A stretch of 5,692 bases of DNA from Anaerolineales bacterium UBA2029. GTDB taxonomy: Bacteria; Chloroflexota; Anaerolineae; Aggregatilineales; Aggregatilineaceae. The stretch is taken from positions 1 to 5,692 of the forward strand of contig DDBP01000288.1 of the NCBI GenBank assembly GCA_002332795.1, written 5' to 3'. Shown one piece after another: positions 1 to 5,692 of this stretch; position 1 is the stretch's first letter; every line of letters begins with the position of its first letter. The notes under the pieces were generated by a model, which searched no databases, was not told the origin of the DNA, and was given only the letters and a program-made list of their open reading frames with translations. Position numbers and translations under genes: made by a program.

Positions 1-13
1 TGCATAACACGCT

Positions 14-3000
14 CTAGCGCGGCAAGGGCAGACTGATGGTGAAGGTGCTGCCACAGCCTTCTTCGCTCTCCACCCACACCTGGCCGTTGTGGGCGTGCAC
101 GATCTGCTGCACGTTGTAGAGGCCCAGCCCGCTGCCATCGAAGCGCCCGCGATGCGCCCGGTAGAAGCGCTCGAACAGGTAGGGCAGGTGATCGCGGGCG
201 ATGCCGATCCCCTGGTCGCTGACCGAGATCAGGGCGCAGTGTGCGTCGCGATCGGCGCGCAGCCGCACCGTGATCGTCCCGCCGTCCGGCGAGAACTTGA
301 CCGCGTTGCCGATCAGGTTGTCCAGGGCGCGCGTCAGGCGGTTGTAGTCGGCCTCCACGGTGAAATCACCCTCTTCTGCCTCCAAGTGAAAGGAGAGATT
401 GGGCTTGTGGCGGTGCACCACTCTGGCCGAATTGACCGCCTGTGCGCACAGGTCCGTCAGGTTGACCGGCCCCAGTTGCAGGGCGTCGCGACTGATCGGC
501 TCGGCGGCCATGATGTCGTGCGTCATCTGCTCGATGGCCTTGCTACGCCGGATGATATGGTCGAGCACGTCGCGCTGCGCCGCCGTGACCGGCCCCAGGT
601 CGCCCTCGTAGAGCATGCCGGCGTAGCCATAGACGATCTGCAGTGGACTGCGCAGGTCGTGACTCACCTGGTAGATCAGTTCCTTGCGCAGCGTATCCTG
701 TGCCTGCAGGCGACTGTTGGCCTCGGCCAGTTCGCTGGCGCGCTGACGGGTCTCCTCCAGCAGACGCAACATTTCGATCGCCGCGGCGATCTGCCCACCG
801 GCGATGGTCAGCACACGCTCGTGATCGGGCGTGAAGGCGTTGGGGATGACGCTGTCGATGCCCAGCGAACCAATTGTCCGCCCACGCACAATCAGCGGAA
901 TCACCATGATGGAGCGGATGTTGGGTTCGATGATGCGGAAATTGGGGTCGGCATAGGTATCCGGCACATAGATCGCCCGCCCAGTTGCCACCACTTCTCC
1001 GCCCACGTATTCGCCATACTTGAAGCGCGCCGCCCGGATCATCTCCGGCGACAGATTGGCTCCGGCCCTGGTAATCACATCGCCGGTCGCCTCATCGAGC
1101 AGGGCGATGGAGGCGGAGTAGGAGTGATACACCTCGCGCACCGTATTGACCGCCACATCGAGCACTTCTTGCAGACTCTGCAACTCGCTGACGCGGCGGG
1201 CCAGTTCGTGCAAGGCGCTCACTTCTTCCAGGTTGCGCCGCAGCTTGAGCGTGTACCAGGCGTTCTCGAAAGCCGTCGCCGCCTGCAGACAGAACAGGTC
1301 GAGGATGCGGCACGTGTCCGAGCGGAAGAGATAGGGTTGGCGGTAGAACACGCCCAGGGCGGCGAAGGTGGTTTCACCGCGCGACATCGGTAGCAGAGCG
1401 CCAGCGCGCCCATCCCACAGTTCGGCGAATTCCCGGCGCAGCGCTTCTTCTTCTCGAGCAATGTCCACCACGAAGAGGGCTTCGCCGCTGTTCAACGCTC
1501 GCGCCACCAGAGGTGGCCTCTCGCCATCTAGCGCTACCGGCTCGCAGGGTGAGCCGCCACACTGCCAGATTTCGCCCGCCTCCCTAAACTCCGCGCCGAT
1601 GTACAGGCGCACTTCGTCCGCTCCGAAGAGTTCTGCTGCCGCGCGGGTGAGCGCCTGGGCAATGGCGCGCGGGTCTTGCGAGCCAGCCAGTTCCAGGCTC
1701 ATGCGGTGCAGGGTTTCCAGCGCGCGCAGCCGCTCGACGGTCTGATCGTGCAGGCGGGCGTTGCGCACGGCGATGGCCACCGCTCCCGCGATGGTCTCCA
1801 GCATGTCAATGTCGTCTTGCGAGTAGCTGTGCGGCTCGTAGCTCTGCACCGAGATCACGCCGACGATCTCATCCTGCGCGATCAGGGGCATCATCAGGAT
1901 GCTGCGCGGCAATTCTCCCTGAATGATCATCTCCGGCGGCAGAGGGTCCGTGGCCGTGTCGTGGATGATCAGCGGGCGGCGTGTGCGCAACACCAGGCCG
2001 GTGATGCCCGCCTGCGCGGGCTGGAATTCGTCGGGGCGGGGCTGACCGAAGTCATACGATCCCACCAGATGTACCACATCGGCTTCGGCGTCGTACAGGC
2101 CGATGAAGAACGTCGTCGTGTCCATCAGCCGGCTGACGTTCTGATAGACCAGTTCGAGCACGCTGCGCAGGTCTAGCTGACTGATGGCCTGGCTGACCTC
2201 ATTGAGCACACGGAAGCGCTCCGCCCGGCGTTGCTCGTCCTGGTACTGACGGGCGTTGTGCAATGCTGCCGCGACCTGCGTCGCCAGGGCATGTGCCAGT
2301 TCGGCATCTTCCTGGGTGAATTGATGCGGATCGGGACTGTCCAGGTTGAGTTCGCCCATGAACTGCCCGCCGTGAACCAGCGGCGCGCCCAGCCAACTGC
2401 GAATGAGGCGGCCATGGGGCAGCCGCACCCAGCGCGGATCGGTCTCGGTGTCGTCAATGAGCACAGGCCGACCGGTCTCGCGCATGATCTTGCTGGTGAT
2501 GAATTCGGGCAGGTGATCTTCGATCCGTGCATGGAAGTGCTCGATCTGATCAGCTACCCAGCGTCGCACCATGATCGAGCCGTCGCGTTCCAGCACGTAG
2601 AAAGTGGCGACTGCGCAGGGGATCAGCCGGTGAATCTCGCGCAGCACCGTGTCTATGAGTTGCTCGACATCGAGCATGGCAGCGACCGCAGCCTGAATGG
2701 CGTAGAGGGTCGCCAGGCGGTCGCTCACCCGCTCGATAACGTGGTGCAGCACCAGGAATTCGTCGCGACCAGGCAGACGCCACGCCGACGCGCGAATGGG
2801 GATGCGGCGGCCCTGGGCGGTCTGCATGACCAGGGGGAAGGTGTCGGACAGGCGCGCCGGATCGCGCACCAGGGCCTGCCAGCGGGCCTGCACGGCTGGC
2901 CGATTCTCCGGCGCGGCGAAGCGCAGCGCGTTCTGCCCGATGACATCCTCGACTTTGTACCCGTAGTAGGCAGCCGTAGCGGGCGTGATGAAGCGGATCG

Positions 3001-3091
3001 TGCCGTCCGCCGCGACGATGGTGACCGCGGCAGAAAGCTCGCCAGTGGAATCAAACGCATCGAGCGAGAAGGAGTCAGTGGCCTGGGTCAT
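14..3091 (-). CDS. Soluble PAS-(GAF)4 sensor histidine kinase
   Basis: Seen: a 1025-residue protein. An N-terminal PAS domain lies at about residues 15-118, followed by four GAF-like domains at about 125-282, 297-445, 458-610 and 620-775. A short charged helix, probably coiled coil, leads to a HisKA dimerisation domain with SHDLRSP (phospho-accepting His at residue 811). The ATPase domain has all its boxes: N box with Asn929, G1 DQGIGI from residue 959, an F box LFERFYR, and G2 GSGLGL at 986-991. No membrane segment, signal peptide or receiver domain is visible, so it is probably a cytoplasmic kinase that autophosphorylates in response to an internal or diffusible signal and passes phosphate to a separate regulator. 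No such regulator is in the window. The third GAF has four cysteines (511, 516, 594, 601). Start: ATG at 3091 is preferred because AGAGGA sits 9 nt upstream; an in-frame TTG at 3127 would add 12 residues but has weak ribosome-binding support. Known of the family: GAF and PAS ligands vary widely, so the stimulus cannot be named. Confidence 0.93.
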   Translation of the reverse strand: MTQATDSFSLDAFDSTGELSAAVTIVAADGTIRFITPATAAYYGYKVEDVIGQNALRFAAPENRPAVQARWQALVRDPARLSDTFPLVMQTAQGRRIPIRASAWRLPGRDEFLVLHHVIERVSDRLATLYAIQAAVAAMLDVEQLIDTVLREIHRLIPCAVATFYVLERDGSIMVRRWVADQIEHFHARIEDHLPEFITSKIMRETGRPVLIDDTETDPRWVRLPHGRLIRSWLGAPLVHGGQFMGELNLDSPDPHQFTQEDAELAHALATQVAAALHNARQYQDEQRRAERFRVLNEVSQAISQLDLRSVLELVYQNVSRLMDTTTFFIGLYDAEADVVHLVGSYDFGQPRPDEFQPAQAGITGLVLRTRRPLIIHDTATDPLPPEMIIQGELPRSILMMPLIAQDEIVGVISVQSYEPHSYSQDDIDMLETIAGAVAIAVRNARLHDQTVERLRALETLHRMSLELAGSQDPRAIAQALTRAAAELFGADEVRLYIGAEFREAGEIWQCGGSPCEPVALDGERPPLVARALNSGEALFVVDIAREEEALRREFAELWDGRAGALLPMSRGETTFAALGVFYRQPYLFRSDTCRILDLFCLQAATAFENAWYTLKLRRNLEEVSALHELARRVSELQSLQEVLDVAVNTVREVYHSYSASIALLDEATGDVITRAGANLSPEMIRAARFKYGEYVGGEVVATGRAIYVPDTYADPNFRIIEPNIRSIMVIPLIVRGRTIGSLGIDSVIPNAFTPDHERVLTIAGGQIAAAIEMLRLLEETRQRASELAEANSRLQAQDTLRKELIYQVSHDLRSPLQIVYGYAGMLYEGDLGPVTAAQRDVLDHIIRRSKAIEQMTHDIMAAEPISRDALQLGPVNLTDLCAQAVNSARVVHRHKPNLSFHLEAEEGDFTVEADYNRLTRALDNLIGNAVKFSPDGGTITVRLRADRDAHCALISVSDQGIGIARDHLPYLFERFYRAHRGRFDGSGLGLYNVQQIVHAHNGQVWVESEEGCGSTFTISLPLPR

Positions 3092-3100
3092 GCGCGGCCA

Positions 3101-3106
3101 TCCTCT
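3101..3106 (-). promoter_or_regulatory. Ribosome binding site deciding the kinase start
   Basis: On the minus strand AGAGGA lies 9 nt before the ATG at 3091. The alternative upstream TTG start at 3127 has only a distant GAGG. This favours the shorter kinase, which begins MTQATDSF. Confidence 0.5.
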
Positions 3107-3120
3107 GCCACCTTCTGGGC

Positions 3121-3230
3121 AGGACAAACTGTCCGTTCACGGGCCTCCGGTCGCTCAAATCGAGGGACTTATGCGATTATCAGATTACAATCATACAGCG
3201 GAATCAGCTAACGCGCGAAGGACAAACGGT
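3121..3230. repeat. Pair of 12-bp direct repeats flanking divergent promoters
   Basis: AGGACAAACTGT at 3121-3132 and AGGACAAACGGT at 3219-3230 match at 11 of 12 positions, with starts 98 bp apart. The left copy continues into a small inverted repeat, GGACA-AAC-TGTCC (3122-3134). The right copy ends 6 bp before the -35-like hexamer of the rightward gene; the left copy lies just upstream of the kinase start. This looks like a pair of binding sites for one regulator, but no regulator is identified and chance similarity is not excluded. Confidence 0.4.
3176..3211 (-). promoter_or_regulatory. Weak candidate promoter region for the kinase
   Basis: This is the most AT-rich stretch upstream of the kinase. 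On the minus strand it holds GATAAT (3181-3176), five of six matches to a -10 element, overlapping region TAATCT (3187-3182). The best upstream hexamer, TTAGCT (3211-3206), is a poor -35 and fits spacing only with TAATCT (18 nt). The kinase promoter should lie in this region, but the exact elements are uncertain. Confidence 0.25.
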
Positions 3231-3236
3231 AAGCAT

Positions 3237-3266
3237 TTTACAGGATTGGCCCGCTTATGCTATAAA
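3237..3266 (+). promoter_or_regulatory. Sigma70-type promoter for the UroD-like gene
   Basis: TTTACA (3237-3242) and TATAAA (3261-3266) each match the sigma70 consensus at five of six positions and are 18 nt apart. Transcription would start near 3273, giving an untranslated leader of about 40 nt before the ATG at 3312. One copy of the direct repeat ends 6 bp upstream of the -35 hexamer, a position suited to an activator or operator. Confidence 0.55.
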
Positions 3267-3296
3267 GCGAGAGGTAGGAGAGCAGCTCAGTCACCC

Positions 3297-3309
3297 GGAG
3301 AGTGAGGGG
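3297..3309 (+). promoter_or_regulatory. Ribosome binding site of the UroD-like gene
   Basis: A purine-rich run contains GGAG at 3297-3300 (11 nt before the ATG) and GAGG at 3304-3307 (4 nt before it). Neither has ideal spacing alone, but together they support the ATG at 3312. Confidence 0.45.
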
Positions 3310-3311
3310 TC

Positions 3312-4346
3312 ATGTCGGAGCACGCCTGGGAGAATTTCCTGATCGCCGCACAAGGGGGGCAGCCCGATCGGGTGCCGGTCGCGCTGGGAGTGGATGGGGG
3401 CTTCATCGCTGGCGCGTTTGGCATGAATACGCTGGACTTCTTCATGTATCCGGATCGCTGGCTCAACGCCTATCTGACCCTGAGCGCCCGCTTTCCGGAG
3501 GTGATTTTCCTGCCAGGTTTCTGGGTGGAATATGGCATGGCTACCGAACCGAGCGCCTTCGGGACGTCGGTGCTCTGGCGACAGGATCAGGCTCCGGCCA
3601 TTCGTCACCTGACGCTGCCTGTCTACGCCTGGCGGCAATTGCCCCGCCCCGACCCCTATTCCGATGGGCTGATGGCGCTGGTGTTGCGCCGTTACTGGAA
3701 CCTGGAACATGAAGGGGAGTTGCCCGAACCGTATCGCATCCGCTTTGTGGCGGCGCGCGGGCCGTTCACCATTGCCACGCACCTGTTCGGCGCGACCAAT
3801 TTCCTGGGAGCGCTGGCCGGAGGCGATGAGGGCGGCGCGGCCTTCGACGCGCTGGAAATCCTGGCCGACACCACCATCCGCTTCTTGCAGGCACAACTGG
3901 GCTGTCTGCGCGAACCGTGGGGCGTGATGGTGTTCGACGATGCGGTGGGCATGCTCTCGCCCGCCCTGTTTCAGGCGGTGGGCAAACCGATTTTGCAGCG
4001 CATCTTCGCCGCCTTCGAGGGGCTGATCCGCATCTATCACAACGACTCCCCCTGTCAGCATCTTTTCCCCTATTTCGGCGACCTGGGGTTCGAGGTGCTG
4101 CACTTCAGTCATCGTATTCCCCTGGCCGAAGCGCGCGCCGCGCTCGGCCCGACCATCGCCTTAATGGGCAACGTGCCGCCCATCGAGGTGATGATGAATG
4201 GCTCGCCGGAACAGGTGGAGGCGGTGGCCCGCGACTGCATCGCACAGGTTGGCGGCACGGGTCTGATCCTGGCTCCTGGCGGGGGCACCAACGCTGGCAC
4301 GCCCGCCGAAAACATTGACGCGCTGGTGCTGGCGACGCTGGACTGA
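3312..4346 (+). CDS. Uroporphyrinogen decarboxylase superfamily protein (not HemE)
   Basis: Seen: 344 residues, the usual length of the UroD superfamily (a single TIM barrel). The family pattern is visible: RVPVALGVDGG near the N terminus (20-30), VFDDAVGMLSP (207-217), IYHNDSPC (241-248) followed by the GF-EVLHFSH strand, the GNVPP turn (286-290), and a C-terminal APGGGTNAGTPAENI (321-335). HemE hallmarks are absent: there is no RQAGRY-like N-terminal motif, and where HemE has its catalytic Asp this protein reads FLPGFWVEYG. It therefore probably does not make coproporphyrinogen. Its nearest characterised relatives are likely the cobamide methyltransferases (MtaA/MtbA type), which bind zinc through an HxC motif and a later Cys in a PGC motif; here these positions read HND and PGG. 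It may bind another metal, or act on a substrate without thiolate activation. No signal peptide or membrane segment is seen, so it should be cytoplasmic. It may share a transcript with the DCC gene 60 bp downstream. Substrate unknown. Confidence 0.88.
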   Translation: MSEHAWENFLIAAQGGQPDRVPVALGVDGGFIAGAFGMNTLDFFMYPDRWLNAYLTLSARFPEVIFLPGFWVEYGMATEPSAFGTSVLWRQDQAPAIRHLTLPVYAWRQLPRPDPYSDGLMALVLRRYWNLEHEGELPEPYRIRFVAARGPFTIATHLFGATNFLGALAGGDEGGAAFDALEILADTTIRFLQAQLGCLREPWGVMVFDDAVGMLSPALFQAVGKPILQRIFAAFEGLIRIYHNDSPCQHLFPYFGDLGFEVLHFSHRIPLAEARAALGPTIALMGNVPPIEVMMNGSPEQVEAVARDCIAQVGGTGLILAPGGGTNAGTPAENIDALVLATLD

Positions 4347-4368
4347 GCCACTCCCCCGTTGCGATAAT
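4339..4368 (+). promoter_or_regulatory. Weak candidate promoter before the DCC gene
   Basis: GATAAT (4363-4368) is a good -10-like hexamer. TGGACT (4339-4344), 18 nt upstream, matches four of six -35 positions and overlaps the end of the UroD-like gene. A start near 4375 would give a leader of about 30 nt. No terminator is seen between the two genes, so read-through is equally possible. Confidence 0.25.
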
Positions 4369-4406
4369 CTGGCACAGAGTCCGTATCTGTCGCTGACAAC
4401 CTTTGC

Positions 4407-4811
4407 ATGCACCCCGAAACGCTGCTGATCGTCTTCGATGGCGATTGTGGGCTATGCCAGGCGGCACGACGTTGGGCACAGCGCCGCGACCGACAGCATC
4501 GCCTGTCTTTCGTACCCTATCAGGCGGCGGACCTGGAACGCCTCGCCCCTGGGCTGACGGCAACGCAGGCGGCGCGGGCGCTCTATGCCATCGCGCCGGA
4601 CGGGCGACGCTTGCGGGGGGCGCGCGCCGTCTTCGAGACGCTGCGCCATCTGCCCGGCTGGTGGGGATGGGTGGGCCGCGTGGGCGCATGGACACCCGTC
4701 AGCCTGCTGGCCGAACCGTGTTACCGGCTGGTGGCGCGTCATCGCGCCCGCCTGTCGCGGTGGCTGGGGTTGACGCAGTGTCGGCTTGAGCCGCCCGCCG
4801 AACGTCCGTGA
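4407..4811 (+). CDS. DCC family (DUF393) thiol-disulfide oxidoreductase-like protein
   Basis: Seen: 134 residues with the family-defining N-terminal DGDCGLC (residues 11-17; Cys14 and Cys17) directly after the hydrophobic strand LLIVF. This is followed by FVPYQA (35-40), a conserved acidic-to-hydrophobic region ending at ALYAIAPDG, and a C-terminal RLVARHRARLSRWLG segment with Cys125 soon after. Length and motif order fit the whole family, so the gene looks complete. The CxxC pair resembles a thioredoxin-like redox site; a disulfide oxidoreductase role is the family's assumed activity, and its substrate is unknown. There is no signal peptide, although the middle (WWGWVGRVGAWTPVSLLAEP) is hydrophobic. 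The ATG is the only sensible start, since it puts the motif at the usual distance, but no clear Shine-Dalgarno sequence precedes it. It follows the UroD-like gene by 60 bp on the same strand and converges with the MeaB gene. Confidence 0.88.
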   Translation: MHPETLLIVFDGDCGLCQAARRWAQRRDRQHRLSFVPYQAADLERLAPGLTATQAARALYAIAPDGRRLRGARAVFETLRHLPGWWGWVGRVGAWTPVSLLAEPCYRLVARHRARLSRWLGLTQCRLEPPAERP

Positions 4812-4897
4812 CACGGGTGTCGCGGCGTTGTTAGGAGCGCACAGATACCAAGAGCGCAGAGCACACCACAGAGGTTCGTCTGTGTCCTCTCTGCGGC
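4812..4897. other. Short intergenic region between convergent genes
   Basis: These 86 bases separate the DCC stop from the MeaB stop. Apart from the interrupted hairpin in the right half, no gene, tRNA or T-rich terminator tail is seen. The segment 4845-4890 has a purine/pyrimidine-biased, lower-complexity wording unlike the flanking coding DNA. Confidence 0.5.
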
Positions 4898-4898
4898 T
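4853..4898. repeat. Interrupted hairpin between convergent genes
   Basis: GCAGAG (4856-4861) pairs with CTCTGC (4889-4894), extended by AGC/GCT (4853-4855 with 4896-4898, one bulged G). Inside, CACAGA (4867-4872) pairs with TCTGTG (4879-4884) around a GGTTCG loop. It lies just after the DCC gene and reaches the last base of the MeaB stop codon. No T-run follows on either strand, so an ordinary intrinsic terminator is not supported, although a bidirectional termination or RNA-stabilising role is possible. The CACAGAG-like wording also resembles dispersed intergenic repeats. Confidence 0.5.
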
Positions 4899-5692
4899 CA
4901 GTCTCTGCCGTCAGGGGCAGAGAGGCCGCCCTCCAGCAGAGCGCGGACGGCAGCGCCGGGGTCGAGTTCGCGGCGCAGGATGCGTTGAACGGTCAGTTCC
5001 AGAGTCTCTGGGGGGCGCTCCGCCAGCAACTGCGCCAGCAACGCCTCGCGCAGCCGGGCCAGCAGTTCGGCTTCTACGCGCTGCCGCTCGCGGTCGGCGA
5101 TTTCGCCTGTTTCGCGCAGGTGTGCCTGATGGCGATCCAGCGCGGCGAGCAGGTCGTCAATGCCCTTGTGCTCGGTAGCGACCGTCTCGATCAGGGGCAC
5201 CATCCAGCTATCGAAGACGGGTTCGGCGGCCTGGATGGCCCCTGCGCCATGATGCCCCACGGTCTGCAGACGATGACCGAGTTCCAGCATGGCCCGCAGG
5301 GCGCGGACGGTGTTCCGTGCGCCGGGGCGATCGGCCTTGTTCACCACCAGGATATCGGCGATCTCCAGGATGCCCGCTTTGATCGCCTGCACGTCGTCGC
5401 CCAGGCCGGGCGCTTCCACCACGACAGTGGTGTGCGCCATGCGCGCGATCTCTACTTCGCTCTGGCCTGCGCCGACCGTCTCGACCAGGATCACAGCGAA
5501 GCCTGCCGCGTCGAGCACGCGCACCACGTCACCGGTGCTCGCGGCCAGGCCGCCCAGGCTGCCGCGCGAAGCCATGCTGCGGATGAACACACCCGCGTCG
5601 CCCGCCAGATCGATCATGCGCACGCGGTCGCCCAGCACCGCTCCGCCGCTGAAGGGGCTGGTGGGGTCTACGGCGACGATGCCCACCGTCTG
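4898..5692 (-). CDS. meaB: MeaB/ArgK-type GTPase, N-terminal part outside window
   Basis: Seen: the last 264 residues of a G3E-family P-loop GTPase, running off the right edge. The first residues visible, VGIVAVDPTSPFSGG, are the MeaB strand and loop that follow Walker A; GDRVRM and SMASRGSLGGLA come next. ETVGAGQSE (local residues 71-79) is the switch II/G3 motif and NKAD (118-121) the G4 motif. About 60-70 residues, including the GxxGxGKS loop, should lie beyond 5692; the GTG at 5684-5686 is an internal valine, not the start. Known of the family: MeaB is a GTP-dependent chaperone that loads and protects adenosylcobalamin in methylmalonyl-CoA mutase and related mutases; 'ArgK' is an older, misleading name. 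The C terminus carries the expected charged dimerisation helices (about 190-245). A mutase gene may lie upstream beyond the window. It converges with the DCC gene, and its stop codon abuts the inverted repeats. Confidence 0.93.
   Translation of the reverse strand, partial: QTVGIVAVDPTSPFSGGAVLGDRVRMIDLAGDAGVFIRSMASRGSLGGLAASTGDVVRVLDAAGFAVILVETVGAGQSEVEIARMAHTTVVVEAPGLGDDVQAIKAGILEIADILVVNKADRPGARNTVRALRAMLELGHRLQTVGHHGAGAIQAAEPVFDSWMVPLIETVATEHKGIDDLLAALDRHQAHLRETGEIADRERQRVEAELLARLREALLAQLLAERPPETLELTVQRILRRELDPGAAVRALLEGGLSAPDGRD
4902..4923. repeat. Perfect 8-bp hairpin over the 3' end of meaB
   Basis: TCTCTGCC (4902-4909) and GGCAGAGA (4916-4923) are perfect inverted repeats separated by GTCAGG. 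They cover the last codons of the MeaB gene, so the sequence is both coding and able to fold. Its arms share the GCAGAG/CTCTGC core with the adjacent hairpin, so the two structures can exchange partners. Confidence 0.5.

Noticed and set aside
89..1393. Long open reading frame on the plus strand, 434 codons
   Set aside because: It lies wholly antisense to the kinase's HisKA, ATPase and GAF4 regions, and its translation shows no recognisable domain; it is expected from GC-rich codon bias.
14..3091. Phytochrome-type bilin-binding GAF in the kinase
   Set aside because: No GAF domain shows the chromophore-binding Cys-His context or the PRxSF-like phytochrome tongue, and no PHY domain follows.
2231..3211. 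Plus-strand open reading frame, 326 codons, crossing the kinase start
   Set aside because: Antisense to well-supported PAS and GAF coding sequence, with no domain and no convincing ribosome binding site.
3270..3311. tRNA-like wording (GAGAGCAGCTCAGT) in the leader of the UroD-like gene
   Set aside because: It resembles a D-arm only; no anticodon arm, T-arm GTTCRA motif or acceptor stem follows.
3291..4112. Minus-strand open reading frame antisense to the UroD-like gene
   Set aside because: It mirrors clearly conserved coding sequence in the opposite strand and has no family resemblance.
3312..4346. HemE (haem-pathway uroporphyrinogen decarboxylase)
   Set aside because: The RQAGRY-like substrate motif and the catalytic Asp region of HemE are not found, so only superfamily membership is supported.
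4849..4925. Classical intrinsic terminator between the convergent genes
   Set aside because: The stems are real, but neither strand has a T-run after the hairpin, so only a repeat is annotated.

Overview
This window is 5.7 kb of GC-rich bacterial DNA (roughly 60% by eye) with four real genes. Gene content suggests Chloroflexota, for example an Anaerolineae-like lineage: a very large soluble multi-GAF histidine kinase, a uroporphyrinogen-decarboxylase-superfamily protein that is not HemE, a DCC-family thiol oxidoreductase and a MeaB-type GTPase. This placement is an inference from gene types; there is no rRNA or marker gene here to settle it.

Layout. Positions 14-3091 (minus strand) hold a complete PAS-GAF-GAF-GAF-GAF-HisKA-HATPase kinase with no membrane segment. 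Positions 3092-3311 are a divergent intergenic region with a good sigma70-like promoter for the rightward gene and a near-identical 12-bp direct repeat, one copy near each gene. Positions 3312-4346 (plus) encode a UroD-superfamily protein resembling corrinoid methyltransferases, but with the usual zinc-ligand motifs apparently replaced. After a 60-bp gap, 4407-4811 (plus) encode a small DCC/DUF393 protein with a DxxCxxC motif. Positions 4812-4897 separate it from a convergent gene and hold inverted repeats whose arms can pair in more than one way. From 4898 to the right edge (minus) lies the C-terminal four fifths or so of a MeaB/ArgK GTPase; its Walker A region is beyond the window.

How the genes may work together. 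The UroD-like and DCC genes point the same way and could be co-transcribed. The kinase is divergent from them and has no response regulator in the window; its partner may lie past the left edge or elsewhere. MeaB serves adenosylcobalamin-dependent mutases and many UroD-superfamily proteins handle corrinoid methyl groups, so a loose B12 theme is possible, but strand arrangement gives no direct support for a shared operon. No mobile element, CRISPR array, tRNA or rRNA was recognised. The strongest leads are the altered metal site of the UroD-like protein, the paired repeats in the divergent promoter region, the four-arm inverted repeat at 4853-4925 and a cysteine cluster in the third GAF domain.
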